A stretch of DNA of 64,000 nucleotides from Alcanivorax sp. DP30 (GCF_009882945.1 NZ_WTUY01000003.1:62001-126000); one strand, 5' to 3'; shown: positions 8,649 to 20,080, counted from the first letter of the stretch. Made by a program: numbers and translations. Notes: a model not told the origin generated them from the sequence alone.

Positions 8649-9902
8649 GTGAGTTACGCCGACACCCTGAAACAGTCCCTTGCCCTGCCCTGCGGCGCCA
8701 GCATCCCCAATCGTTTCGGCAAATCCGCCATGAGCGAAGCTCTGGGCACCATCGACAATCACGTCACCCCAGCCCTTGAAACCCTATACGGCCGCTGGTC
8801 TGACGGTGGAACCGGCCTGTTGATTACCGGCAACATCATGATCGACCGAAACCACACCGGCGAACCCAACAATGTGGTGCTGGAAAACGAAAATGATATG
8901 CCCATGCTCAAACGTTGGGCCGAAGCCGGCAAACGCCAGGGCAACCAGATCTGGGTGCAGCTCAACCACCCGGGGAAACAGATTCCGCGTATGCTCGCCA
9001 GTGGCGACACCCTGTCTCCCTCCGCCGTGCCGTTTAACAAGGATCTCAAGAGTGCGTTCAAGACGCCCCGCGCCCTGACAGAAGAAGAGATTCGCGACAT
9101 CATCAAGCGCTTCGCCACCAGTGCCACCATTGCCAAAAAAGCCGGCTTTACCGGGGTGCAGATCCACGGAGCCCACGGCTATCTGGTCAGCCAGTTCTTG
9201 TCCGGCCACCACAACCAGCGTGACGATCAGTGGGGCGGCTCACTGGAAAACCGAATGCGCTTCCCGCTGGAAGTCTATCGCGCCATCCGCAAGGCCGTGG
9301 GTGATGATTATCCGGTAAGCATCAAGCTGAATTCCGCTGACTTCCAGCGCGGCGGCTTCACCGAGGAAGAGTCCATGGCCGTGGCCCAGACCCTGGCCGA
9401 GGAAGGCCTGGATCTGTTGGAAATTTCCGGCGGTAACTATGAAAACCCGACCATGGCCGGCGCCAAGGGCGTGCGTGAAAGCACCGTAGCCCGTGAAGCG
9501 TATTTCCTGGATTACGCCAACACGATCCGTGAGCGCGTCTCCATCCCGCTGATGGTCACCGGCGGCTTCCGTTCCGCCAAGGCCATGGCAGAAGCCGTGG
9601 AGAGCGGCGCCACCGACATCGTCGGTATCGCCCGGCCGCTGGCCGTAGAGCCGGACCTGCCCAAACGCATTCTCGCTGGCCAGGAAGGCGTGGTCAGCCG
9701 CGTCACTCCGCGCAAGACCGGCATCAAGATGATCGACGAAATGGCCATGATGGAAGTCTCATGGTTCTCCCGTCAGCTCCATCGCATGGGTAAGGGCCTG
9801 GACCCCAAACCGGACGAAAGCGTACTGCTTTCCCTGTTCAAGGTGATTGCCGGAATGGGCATGGGCAGTTTCCGCACCCGGCGGATGCGAGCTAACACCT
9901 GA
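8649..9902 (+). CDS. NADH:flavin oxidoreductase, old yellow enzyme family
   Basis: A 417-residue single-domain FMN barrel enzyme. Family marks include the LITGNIMID strand, QLNHPGKQ, the active-site helix VQIHGAHGYLVSQFLSGHHN with its His pair region, DQWGGSLENRMRF, and the C-terminal phosphate site (VTGGFRSAKAM, GIARPLAVEPDLP). Such enzymes reduce activated C=C bonds using NAD(P)H. The gene begins with GTG, preceded by GGGAGG. It is divergent from the ArsR-type gene and followed by a good terminator, so it is probably a single-gene transcript controlled by that regulator. Confidence 0.9.
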   Translation: MSYADTLKQSLALPCGASIPNRFGKSAMSEALGTIDNHVTPALETLYGRWSDGGTGLLITGNIMIDRNHTGEPNNVVLENENDMPMLKRWAEAGKRQGNQIWVQLNHPGKQIPRMLASGDTLSPSAVPFNKDLKSAFKTPRALTEEEIRDIIKRFATSATIAKKAGFTGVQIHGAHGYLVSQFLSGHHNQRDDQWGGSLENRMRFPLEVYRAIRKAVGDDYPVSIKLNSADFQRGGFTEEESMAVAQTLAEEGLDLLEISGGNYENPTMAGAKGVRESTVAREAYFLDYANTIRERVSIPLMVTGGFRSAKAMAEAVESGATDIVGIARPLAVEPDLPKRILAGQEGVVSRVTPRKTGIKMIDEMAMMEVSWFSRQLHRMGKGLDPKPDESVLLSLFKVIAGMGMGSFRTRRMRANT

Positions 9903-9954
9903 AAGCAATTAATAGTTAATAATGAATAATTAATAATGAATAATTAATAACGAA
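9903..9954. repeat. A+T-rich repeat, copy 1
   Basis: Tandem TTAATAGTTAATAATGAATA-type units directly after the OYE stop and directly before its terminator. The same sequence occurs at 31463-31490, inverted at 31590-31618, and at 35252-35280. Confidence 0.7.
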
Positions 9955-9961
9955 ACAAAAA

Positions 9962-9985
9962 AAGCCCCGCAATGCGGGGCTTTTT
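9962..9985 (+). terminator. Intrinsic terminator of the OYE gene
   Basis: AGCCCCGC AAT GCGGGGCT followed by TTTTT. A run of A on the other side could make it work in both directions. Confidence 0.85.
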
Positions 9986-10294
9986 GTTAGTTCATCGCCG
10001 TTTTTCGGGAAAAGTCTGATTTAATCCTCCCTCCCCCCCTTTCCTTGGGAGCGTCGCTGGCGGCGCGACTCGAGACCAGAAACAAAAGCGTTTTCACCAC
10101 AGAGAACACAGAGAAAACCGACTTCCCCAGTGATCTCTGTGTCCTCTGTGATAAATCTGCCTTTAATGACGTTGGCAATCGCGCCGCGAGCGACGCTCCT
10201 ACGTGACGGTCTTTGATGTGAGCCATGCCCTTAAATTCGCGAGGAGCCTTTTTCATTTCCTTGTAGCTTGCGGCTTGAAGCTTGCAGCTGCCTG
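9986..10294. repeat. Intergenic space with CACAGAG palindrome and shorter repeats
   Basis: No gene seen. ACCACAGAGAACACAGAG at 10096-10113 faces its inverted form (CTCTGTGTCCTCTGTG) at 10135-10150. Related pieces occur at 24405-24422, 30331-30360 and 61714-61725. Before the fadH stop there is an AGCTTGCGGCTTGAAGCTTG stretch, a type of short repeat also seen near 24713. Confidence 0.55.
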
Positions 10295-12395
<2,101 letters not shown>

Positions 12396-12466
12396 GATAG
12401 CATCAGAGACACCACAGGCTTCCCGCATCAGGCAACACGCGAAAGGCCCGAAAAGACAGGACACGC

Positions 12467-13060
12467 ATGACACAGAGCGCCCGATACCACCATGGAGACC
12501 TGCACGACACCCTGCTGCAGGAGGCCAATACCCTGCTCAATGAACAGGGCGTGGAGGGCCTGTCTTTGCGCAAGCTGGCGGAGCGGGCCGGTGTGTCCCG
12601 TACCGCGCCTTATCACCACTTCCGCGACAAGAATGCCCTGCTTTGCGCCCTGGCCACCCGCGCCTTCGCCCAACTGGACGCCCTTATTCAGCGTCAGCTG
12701 GACACTGCTGCAAGCGAGCCTGATATCCAGGCCTTTGTGATCGAATACCTGCGTTTTGCCACCGAAAACCCGGAACAATACGAGCTGATGTTCGGCCGCA
12801 CATTGTGGAAAAGCGGTGAACCTACTGCAGAACTGAAGGCCATTGCCTATCGCAGTTTCCGCCACTACGCCGAAGGTCTCAGTGCCCTGCTGCAGGGGCG
12901 CCTGCCCGTTGGCACCGACCCTCTGCGTGTTGCCCAGGCAAGCTGGGCGACTATCCACGGCCTTTGCCGTCTCACCATTGATGGCATCTATGTGAACCAG
13001 GAAGACATGGAAGCCGTGAGCCAGCAGGCTGTCGCCCTGATCATGGCCGCATTGAAATAG
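12467..13060 (+). CDS. TetR/AcrR-family transcriptional regulator
   Basis: A 197-residue regulator. The N-terminal helix-turn-helix covers about residues 12-55 (LSLRKLAERAGVSRTAPYHHFRDKNAL), a standard TetR signature. The remaining helices form the ligand and dimer domain and contain an IHGLCRLTIDG segment typical of the WHG-type C-terminal family. It lies 153 bases from the divergent fadH gene, so it probably controls fadH and itself in response to an acyl-CoA or related lipid. That ligand is an inference. Confidence 0.88.
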   Translation: MTQSARYHHGDLHDTLLQEANTLLNEQGVEGLSLRKLAERAGVSRTAPYHHFRDKNALLCALATRAFAQLDALIQRQLDTAASEPDIQAFVIEYLRFATENPEQYELMFGRTLWKSGEPTAELKAIAYRSFRHYAEGLSALLQGRLPVGTDPLRVAQASWATIHGLCRLTIDGIYVNQEDMEAVSQQAVALIMAALK

Positions 13061-13247
13061 TTACTACCCTGTTCCGCAGCACCTCCCTGAAGTGCCTCAT
13101 TGCGAAAAAATCTTCACTGATAAGTCCCACACCTGGCCGGATACGACGGATACACCGCGATTAACGACCCTCTGACGACTCTGGTCATGTCACTCCCGGG
13201 ACCATTGAGGCAGCCTGAGAATAAGGGAGAGACAGAAGACGAGAACC

Positions 13248-15356
13248 ATGAAAACAATACCCACGTTCTGCCGAGTCTGTGAACCATCCTGCGCCCTGGT
13301 GGCCCAGGTAGAAGACGGGAAAGTACAACGCCTGCAACCGGACAAGGACCACCCGGTGACCCGGGGCTTTGCCTGCCACAAGGGCGTCAATTACCTGGCC
13401 ATTCACCAGGACCCGGATCGTCTTGATGCTCCGCAGGTTCGCAAGGGCTCGCGCCAGCCCGGCGAAGGCGAATGGCAGACGCTGGACTGGGACAACGCCA
13501 CCGCCGACGTGGCCGCCGCTCTCAACCGGATTCGCGAGCAACATGGTGACGACGCTGTGGCAGGCTATATTGGCAACCCCACGGCTTTCAACGCCTTGGG
13601 CAGTCAGGCCATTGGCGAATTCTTCATGAGCCTGGGCAGTCGGCGGGTGTTCAACTCCGGCACCCAGGATTGCGCCAACAAGTTTGCCGGCGGGGAAGCC
13701 GTGTTTGGTACCAGCACCCTGCACCCGTTACCGGATTTCGATCACACCGATTGCCTCCTGATTTTTGGCGAGAACCCCAAGGTCTCGCATATGAGTTTTA
13801 TCTCCATTGCCGACCCCATGGCCAAAATCCGTGCGGCCTGCCAACGTGGCGCCAGCGTTTACTACATCAACCCGCGCAGGATCGAATCCGCCAGTCCCAG
13901 GACCGGCGAGGTGATCCAGATTCTTCCTGATACCGATCTTTATTTGATGGCGGCACTGCTGCATGAGATTGATGTGCTGGGGCGCTTTGATGAAGAGGTG
14001 CTTCATGAGCATGGCAAGCATGTGCGGGAACTGCGTGACTTTATCGCCCCCTACTCCGCCGATGCAGTGGCAGAGGTCGTGGGGCTGCCCGCACAACAGA
14101 TTCGCGCCCTGGCCGATGAATTCAGTGGCGCAGAACGGGCCTCCGTGCACATGTCCACCGGGGTGAACATGGGTCGCCATGGCACCCTGTGCTACTGGCT
14201 GCTGCAAATGCTCAGTTTCGTCACCGGCAATCTCGACAAGAAGGGCGGCAACTTCTACAGCGAAGGTTTCTACCCTGCCGCCAAGGCCGGACGGGTGCGC
14301 AGCGACAAGGTGTTCTTCAACAGCAACTACGGCGAGATGCGTCTGATCCGTGGCGCCCTGCCCGGCAACTTGCTGCCGGACCTGATTCTTGATGACGACA
14401 ATCCCATTCGCGCGCTGGTGGTGATCGCCGGCAATCCACTGCTCAGCGTCGGCGGCGAAGCTCGCTGGCGCCAGGCGCTGGAGAAACTGGAACTACTGGT
14501 GGTCATTGATCTGTTCCGCAATGCTACCGGCGAATACGCCCATTACCTGCTGCCGTCGGCGGACATGCTGGAGCGGCCAGATCTCAATATCTGTGGTTTG
14601 GGCATGCAGTACCAGCCCTATGTGCAATACACGGATGCGGTGGTGTCACCGGCAGCAGAACGCAAGGAAGAATGGTGGATTCTGTCGCGGCTGCTGCAAC
14701 AGATGGGCATGCCGTCATCCCTGCTGGATCAGCCCGGTAATCCGTTTGGTCGTCTTGAACACATGATGTCGCGGCATAACCTGACTGTGGACAGCCTGAA
14801 GGCGGCCCCCTCGGGTACCGCGGTGCTCAATACCCAATCCATTGGTCGCTTCTTTGACGATTTCCTGCAGACCGATGACAAGCGGGTGGACTGTTGCCCG
14901 CCACTGTTCAGTGAATCCATGGCCCTGGCGAATCATCAGTTTACAGAGATCAAGAACGCCGCCCCGGCGTTCCGACTGATCAACCTGCGGACCAATTACA
15001 TGCACAACAGCTGGTACCAGAATGTGCCGAAACTGAAACGCGGCAAACATGATCACAACCCGCTGCACATGAGCCCCGAAGATATGGCGGCACTGGGTCT
15101 GAACGATGGTGACAGCCTGACGGTAAGCAACCAGTACGGTGAAGTGAAAGCCCAGGCGCGGGCCGATGACACCCTGCGTCCAGGCGTGGTGGCCATGACC
15201 CACGGCTGGGGCAACCAGAAAACCCCCGGCATGACCGTGGCCAACCGCTACCCCGGCGTCAACATCAACGCCCTGCTGCCCAATGGCCCCGGTAGCTACG
15301 AGAAGTTGAGCAACCAGGCGTTCATGAGTGGGGTGCCGGTGGATATTCGCACCTGA
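13248..15356 (+). CDS. Molybdopterin oxidoreductase of the formate dehydrogenase/DMSO reductase superfamily
   Basis: A 702-residue bis-MGD enzyme. The N-terminal 4Fe-4S motif uses C8, C11, C15 and C43. C142 in SGTQDCANKF stands where formate dehydrogenases and periplasmic nitrate reductases carry the Sec or Cys ligand of molybdenum. The C-terminal molydopterin-dinucleotide domain is present (LRTNYMHNSWYQN, VAMTHGWGN). There is no twin-arginine signal, so the enzyme should be cytoplasmic. No electron-transfer subunit or cofactor-synthesis gene is adjacent. The substrate is unknown. Many genomes annotate such proteins loosely as formate dehydrogenase or nitrate reductase. Confidence 0.85.
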   Translation: MKTIPTFCRVCEPSCALVAQVEDGKVQRLQPDKDHPVTRGFACHKGVNYLAIHQDPDRLDAPQVRKGSRQPGEGEWQTLDWDNATADVAAALNRIREQHGDDAVAGYIGNPTAFNALGSQAIGEFFMSLGSRRVFNSGTQDCANKFAGGEAVFGTSTLHPLPDFDHTDCLLIFGENPKVSHMSFISIADPMAKIRAACQRGASVYYINPRRIESASPRTGEVIQILPDTDLYLMAALLHEIDVLGRFDEEVLHEHGKHVRELRDFIAPYSADAVAEVVGLPAQQIRALADEFSGAERASVHMSTGVNMGRHGTLCYWLLQMLSFVTGNLDKKGGNFYSEGFYPAAKAGRVRSDKVFFNSNYGEMRLIRGALPGNLLPDLILDDDNPIRALVVIAGNPLLSVGGEARWRQALEKLELLVVIDLFRNATGEYAHYLLPSADMLERPDLNICGLGMQYQPYVQYTDAVVSPAAERKEEWWILSRLLQQMGMPSSLLDQPGNPFGRLEHMMSRHNLTVDSLKAAPSGTAVLNTQSIGRFFDDFLQTDDKRVDCCPPLFSESMALANHQFTEIKNAAPAFRLINLRTNYMHNSWYQNVPKLKRGKHDHNPLHMSPEDMAALGLNDGDSLTVSNQYGEVKAQARADDTLRPGVVAMTHGWGNQKTPGMTVANRYPGVNINALLPNGPGSYEKLSNQAFMSGVPVDIRT

Positions 15357-15642
15357 CGCTATAGATGAAACCGCTGCGGAAGCTTGCTTGCAGGCAAGCT
15401 CCTACGGGAAACCCGATGGGCCGTATTAGCGGTTTGAGCCCCCAGCCCAGCGGCCAGGCAGCACCCTCGCGGCCAATATACCAATGTGACACAATTCTCA
15501 TAGCTCAGAGACGCACCTATTGAATTTATTGTTACCCCCTAAAAAATGGGGGATATGCAATGAGGGATTTGCGATTAACCAATTCCACATTACTGCGCCA
15601 TGGGGGGATTTGGGACACAGTAATGCGTTGAGAGGAATGCCA
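15357..15642. repeat. Intergenic space with REP-like unit
   Basis: GCTTGCTTGCAGGCAAGCTC at 15382-15401 is a REP-like palindrome whose relatives occur at 33636-33660, 42471-42492 and 60362-60388. A TTG-initiated in-frame extension of the next gene (from 15520) passes through part of this space but has no ribosome-binding site. Confidence 0.5.
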
Positions 15643-16758
15643 ATGGAAGCCTTGCTGGATTTCGTGGGGGAAATCTATGAAGCCGCCTACAAGCCCGATC
15701 ACTGGGATCATGTGGTGGAACGCCTTTGCTGTGATTTGCTGAAGGCCAAGTCAGGGGCCTTATTGTTCGAAGACAGACAAACCAACACTCGCAGCATGAT
15801 TGGTGCCTACGGTCTTCCCGCTGCTGTTCGGGCGTCATACCGATTCGGTATCGCCAAATACGACCACACCTTCCAGCTGCAACGGGAAATGCCGGTCGGT
15901 GAAGCATCACAAATCACCGATGCCGAACAGGTTCGCAAGAACCATCCCTTCTATTACCGAATGATCCTCAAACCCAACGACATTGGCTTTATTTCTGCCA
16001 TCAACATCTATAACGACGACGAATGGCATGTGGGTATCGGACTACACCGCTCCTTTTCCGCACCGCCGTTTTCCAAGCAGGAGTGCAAGACGCTACAGCT
16101 ACTCTATCCACACTTCAGCCGTGCTCTTCGCATCCACCGGGAATTTCATCGTCTTCGCACTCGCCAACAATCACTCCATGAAGCGCTTTCCCGCTTCATG
16201 GTGGGCCTGATTATTCTCGGCCCGGATGGCAGGGTCACCTATAAAAACCCGGTTGCTGAGCAGCTGATGACGCAGCACGCCGGGCTGACACTCCATCAGG
16301 ACAGACCCAAGGCGCACTATGCCGATGAAGACCAGCGCCTACAGCGCCTGATCAAGAAACAACTACACAGCGACCCCGGCAATGTGGATAACCGCACGGA
16401 AGCGCTGGGGGTGCATCACCCGGATCGTGAAATGAACATGAATATTATTGTTACGCCCCTCGCTGGAGCCGATAGGCTTTCGGAGCAACCTGGCAGCGTT
16501 GGACTCTACCTTTCGGACCCGGATTCCGCTTTGAACCTGCCCGCCACAGCACTGCAGTCGCTATACAACATGACGCCAAAGGAAGCCAATGTGGCCATCG
16601 CGCTGTCCAATGGTTTGTCCCCCAGCCAGATCAGCGAACAGCATGGCGTCTCCATCGACACCGTTCGATCCCAGCTGAAAAGCATTTATTCCAAGATGGG
16701 GGTGAACAAGCAGCAAGACGTAATCCGGGTACTACTATCCAGCGCACAGGTGCAATAG
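15643..16758 (+). CDS. LuxR-type helix-turn-helix regulator with N-terminal sensory region
   Basis: About 371 residues from the ATG at 15643, which has GAGG seven bases upstream. Two other in-frame starts exist, an ATG two codons earlier and a TTG at 15520. The C-terminal 60 residues form a LuxR/GerE DNA-binding domain (LTPKEANVAIALSNGL-like, then SIDTVRSQLKSIYSKMG). The middle has a PAS-like stretch (FMVGLIILGPDGRVTYKNPVAEQ) and the N-terminal 190 residues look like a ligand-binding domain. No autoinducer synthase is nearby. It is a lone gene followed by a two-way terminator. Confidence 0.83.
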   Translation: MEALLDFVGEIYEAAYKPDHWDHVVERLCCDLLKAKSGALLFEDRQTNTRSMIGAYGLPAAVRASYRFGIAKYDHTFQLQREMPVGEASQITDAEQVRKNHPFYYRMILKPNDIGFISAINIYNDDEWHVGIGLHRSFSAPPFSKQECKTLQLLYPHFSRALRIHREFHRLRTRQQSLHEALSRFMVGLIILGPDGRVTYKNPVAEQLMTQHAGLTLHQDRPKAHYADEDQRLQRLIKKQLHSDPGNVDNRTEALGVHHPDREMNMNIIVTPLAGADRLSEQPGSVGLYLSDPDSALNLPATALQSLYNMTPKEANVAIALSNGLSPSQISEQHGVSIDTVRSQLKSIYSKMGVNKQQDVIRVLLSSAQVQ

Positions 16759-16825
16759 AGCTCAGGACTCTGAGCATGCCTTCCAGATACCCGGCAAGGG
16801 GCAGAGCCTGTTGTCATCGCACAGC

Positions 16826-16857
16826 AAAAAAAACCGGCCACGAAGGCCGGTTTTTTT
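16826..16857. terminator. Bidirectional terminator between luxR-type gene and thiolase
   Basis: ACCGGCC ACGAA GGCCGGT with eight A before and seven T after, placed between convergent genes. Confidence 0.9.
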
Positions 16858-16872
16858 AAAGCTCAGTAGCGA

Positions 16873-18159
16873 TTACTTCTCGAGGATCGCTACCACGCCC
16901 TGACCGCCAGCTGCACACACAGAGATCAGTGCACGGCCGGAGCCTTTTTCGTTCAGCAGCTTGGCCGCGTTGGCGATGATACGGCCACCGGTAGCAGCGA
17001 ACGGGTGACCGGCTGCCAGAGAGGAGCCTTTCACGTTCAGCTTGCTGCGGTCGATGCTGCCCAGCACCTCTTTGCGACCCAGGGTTTCCTTACAGAACTT
17101 TTCGTCTTCCCACATCTTCAGGGTAGACAGTACCTGGGAGGCAAACGCTTCGTGGATTTCGTAGAAATCGAAGTCCTGCAGGGTGATGCCTGCCTTGTCC
17201 AGCATGCTCGGTACCGCATAGGCCGGGGCCATCAGCAGGCCTTCTTTCTTGCCGATAAAGTCTACAGCGGCGGCTTCACCCAGGGTCAGGTAAGCCAGCA
17301 CCGGCAGACCACGTTCCTTGGCCCACTCCTCGGTGGCCAGCAGTACCGCAGAGGCACCATCAGTCAGCGGAGTGGAGTTGGCCGGGGTCATGGTGCCGTC
17401 TGGACCACCGAAGCAGGGCTTCAGGGTAGCCAGTTTTTCCAGCGTGGAATCGCCACGCATGTTGTTGTCGCGGGTCAGGCCCTTGAACGGCGTGATCAGG
17501 TCATCCTGCCAGCCATCTTCATAGGACTTGGCCAGGTTCTGGTGGGATTTCCATGCCAGCTCATCCTGCTCTTCACGGGGGATGGCCCACTCTTTGGCGG
17601 TAATGGCCTGATGATCACCCATGGCCAGGCCGGTGCGCGGCTCGCCGTTCTTGGGGATATCAGGCATCAGGGATTTCGGATTCAGCAGCTTCAGGCCCAG
17701 CTTGGCACGCTCGCCATTGGTCTTGGCACGGTTGAGCGCCATGAATACCTTGCGCGCGTCTTCGTTAACGCCCAGGGGCGCATCAGAAGTGGTGTCCACA
17801 CCGCCGGCAATGGCGCAATCGATTTGACCCAGAGCAATCTTGTTGGCCACCAGAATGGCCGCTTCCAGACCGGTACCGCAGGCCTGCTGCAGATCATAGG
17901 CCGGGGTTTCCGGAGCCAGCTTGGAACCCAGCACACATTCGCGTACCAGATTGAAGTCACGGGCGTGCTTCATCACCGCACCCGCGGCCACTTCATCAAT
18001 CTTTTGACCATGCAGCTTGAAACGATCGACCAGGCCATCAATGGCAGCGGTCAGCATTTCCTGGTTGCTGGTATCAATATAGGCAGTGTTGGAACGGGCA
18101 AACGGGATACGGTTACCGCCAATAATGGCAACCTTGCGTACGGCTTTACCTGCCAGCAT
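16873..18159 (-). CDS. Acetyl-CoA C-acyltransferase (thiolase)
   Basis: A 428-residue thiolase. It cleaves 3-ketoacyl-CoA with CoA, or condenses acyl-CoAs in reverse. The nucleophile is C94 in LQQACGTGLEA, the His motif is YEIHEAFA, and the second catalytic Cys lies in ISVCAAGGQG with the preceding GHPFAATGGR loop. The longer size and sequence style resemble FadI-type or mycobacterial FadA-type enzymes. I chose the ATG at 18159 with AGAGGA upstream. The gene is divergent from a FabG4-like reductase. Such thiolase plus long FabG pairing suggests a ketoacyl-CoA module. Confidence 0.9.
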   Translation of the reverse strand: MLAGKAVRKVAIIGGNRIPFARSNTAYIDTSNQEMLTAAIDGLVDRFKLHGQKIDEVAAGAVMKHARDFNLVRECVLGSKLAPETPAYDLQQACGTGLEAAILVANKIALGQIDCAIAGGVDTTSDAPLGVNEDARKVFMALNRAKTNGERAKLGLKLLNPKSLMPDIPKNGEPRTGLAMGDHQAITAKEWAIPREEQDELAWKSHQNLAKSYEDGWQDDLITPFKGLTRDNNMRGDSTLEKLATLKPCFGGPDGTMTPANSTPLTDGASAVLLATEEWAKERGLPVLAYLTLGEAAAVDFIGKKEGLLMAPAYAVPSMLDKAGITLQDFDFYEIHEAFASQVLSTLKMWEDEKFCKETLGRKEVLGSIDRSKLNVKGSSLAAGHPFAATGGRIIANAAKLLNEKGSGRALISVCAAGGQGVVAILEK

Positions 18160-18278
18160 AAGTATGTCCTCTAACAGAATCAGGGCAGCCACCTGTGGTG
18201 GCATCGGTGGCCAGCGCGACCACGGGTATTCACTACTTAGAGCGCAGTCTACTCCCCAGCGTCAATGCCTCATTGGCT

Positions 18279-18292
18279 CAAACGACTGTTTG
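18279..18292. promoter_or_regulatory. PsrA-type palindrome in the thiolase/fabG4 promoter region
   Basis: CAAAC GACT GTTTG is a perfect palindrome (TCAAAC/GTTTGA when extended by one base). It matches the published Pseudomonas PsrA consensus G/CAAAC-N2-4-GTTTG/C. It lies in the 327-base divergent region, so a long-chain-fatty-acid-responsive TetR repressor may control both genes. No psrA gene is in the window. The rest of the region shows no gene. Confidence 0.55.
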
Positions 18293-18486
18293 AACTTGGG
18301 GGCCGGTCAATACACCGGCAACATTGCAGTGATTCAATACGCGCCAGTGTGCGACAGGGCCTGCTTTTTGGCCCTACGAAAGAAGACTGATTTTCCCACT
18401 TCTTTCGCTGGCACCCCTTTAAACCCGCTCCGGTTGGCATAAGGTTAACCGGACACATTCATCTCACGATGGCGAAGGACAGAATC

Positions 18487-19905
18487 ATGAGCGATACCTA
18501 TCAGGCGATTGCCAATTCTCCCATGGGCAAGGCGCTGTTTGGCGCAATCAATCTCCCCATTCCGGTCATTCTGGACCGCTGGCAGCCGGGTCAGGCCTCC
18601 TTTATCAAGGGCCGTGTACTGGTCGGCGCCGCCAATGGCTCCACTGGCATTGATGCCATTCTGTCCACTCTGAAAGGTGCGCCGGAAGCCCAGCTGAGCG
18701 TCCTGGCCAACACCAGCACCGCCACTGAGCTGCAGCAAAAAGCCGGCAAGGCCGGTGTGGATGCGGAGAACTACACCGCTACCCGCGAAGACGATGCCAA
18801 GTTCAAAGGTCTGGTTTTCGATGCCACCGGTATCCAGAACCCGGACGAACTGAAAGCCCTGTGGGAATTCTTCCACCCGGTGATCCGCAAGCTGGAAAAA
18901 TGCGCCCGTGTTGTTGTGATCGGCCGCACCCCGGAAACCCAGTCCGGCGCTGCCCGAGTGGCCCAGCGTGCTCTGGAAGGGTTTACCCGATCCGTGGGCA
19001 AGGAAATCAAGAAGGGCGCAACTGTTCAGCTAGTCTATGTGGATGAAGGCGCTGAAGCTCAGCTGGCCTCTCCCCTGCACTTCTTCCTGTCACCCAAGTC
19101 TGCCTATGTTTCTGCACAGGTTGTGCGCGTGACCAAGTCTGGCTTCAAGGCCGCCAAGTTCGATTGGAACAAGCCCCTGGCCGGCAAGAAAGCCCTGGTC
19201 ACCGGTGGTTCCCGTGGTATTGGTGCGGCCATCGCTGAAGTGCTGGCCCGTGACGGTGCTACCGTGACTGTGCTGGATATCCCGCCCATGGCTGAAGACC
19301 TGAGCAAGGTTGCTGGCCAGATTGGCGGCGACACCCTGGAGCTGGATATCACTGCACCGGAAGCACCGGACGCCATTGCCGCCAAGGGCAAGGAAATCGG
19401 TGGTTTCGACGTAATCGTCCACAATGCCGGCGTGACCCGCGACAAGATGCTCGGCAATATGCCGGAGAAATTCTGGGACATGGTGCTGGACATCAACATC
19501 GCCAGCCAGCTGCGCATCAATGAAAAATTGCTCGCCGATGGCGCCATCAACAAGGGCGGCAGCATCATCTCCATCAGCTCCATTGCCGGTATTGCCGGTA
19601 ACCTGGGCCAGACCAACTATGGCGCCTCCAAGGCTGCCGTGATCGGCATGATCGACGCCTTCAAGGATGACTACGCCGAGAAAGGCATCACCATCAACGC
19701 CGTGGCTCCGGGCTTCATCGAAACCCAGATGACCGCTGCCATTCCCTTCACTATCCGTGAAGCAGGCCGTCGCATGAACGCCATGAGCCAGGGCGGTCAG
19801 CCGGTAGACGTGGCCGAAACCATCGCCTTCTTCGCCAGCCCGGCCTCCCAGGGCCTGACCGGCAACGTTGTGCGGGTGTGTGGTCAGATGCTGCTCGGGG
19901 CATAA
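18487..19905 (+). CDS. FabG4-like (high-molecular-weight) 3-oxoacyl reductase
   Basis: A 472-residue protein with a degenerate N-terminal Rossmann-like half and a C-terminal short-chain dehydrogenase domain. The latter has the cofactor motif VTGGSRGIGAA, the NAG motif (VHNAGVT), catalytic serine region SISSIAG, and the YxxxK pair in TNYGASKAAV. This two-domain architecture is that of mycobacterial FabG4, which reduces 3-oxoacyl-CoA with NADH. The start is the ATG at 18487 (AAGGA upstream). It shares a divergent control region with the thiolase gene, consistent with joint action on ketoacyl-CoA. Confidence 0.88.
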   Translation: MSDTYQAIANSPMGKALFGAINLPIPVILDRWQPGQASFIKGRVLVGAANGSTGIDAILSTLKGAPEAQLSVLANTSTATELQQKAGKAGVDAENYTATREDDAKFKGLVFDATGIQNPDELKALWEFFHPVIRKLEKCARVVVIGRTPETQSGAARVAQRALEGFTRSVGKEIKKGATVQLVYVDEGAEAQLASPLHFFLSPKSAYVSAQVVRVTKSGFKAAKFDWNKPLAGKKALVTGGSRGIGAAIAEVLARDGATVTVLDIPPMAEDLSKVAGQIGGDTLELDITAPEAPDAIAAKGKEIGGFDVIVHNAGVTRDKMLGNMPEKFWDMVLDINIASQLRINEKLLADGAINKGGSIISISSIAGIAGNLGQTNYGASKAAVIGMIDAFKDDYAEKGITINAVAPGFIETQMTAAIPFTIREAGRRMNAMSQGGQPVDVAETIAFFASPASQGLTGNVVRVCGQMLLGA

Positions 19906-19961
19906 ACTCAAGCAGGCATCACGCTTCTCGCAACAGGGAAGCCTGAGCCCACCACAAAAGA

Positions 19962-19987
19962 GCCGCGCCGCAAGGTGCGGCTTTTTT
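19962..19987 (+). terminator. Intrinsic terminator of the fabG4-like gene
   Basis: GCCGCGCC GCAA GGTGCGGC with one mismatch, followed by TTTTTT. Confidence 0.85.
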
Positions 19988-20080
19988 GTGGCCGCTCCGT
20001 GGCGAAAACAATGCCCCGAGGGCACGCTCCTGCAACGGCTTCACTGGCTATGGTGTGATGCATGAGGCGTGCAGCCCCCC

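Noticed and set aside
9903-9954. Possible CRISPR or tandem-repeat array in the A+T-rich stretch
   Set aside because: Units are short, contiguous and without unique spacers, and the same stretch recurs elsewhere beside terminators.
17005-18174. 389-codon plus-strand frame opposite the thiolase
   Set aside because: The minus strand encodes all thiolase catalytic motifs with a good ribosome-binding site.
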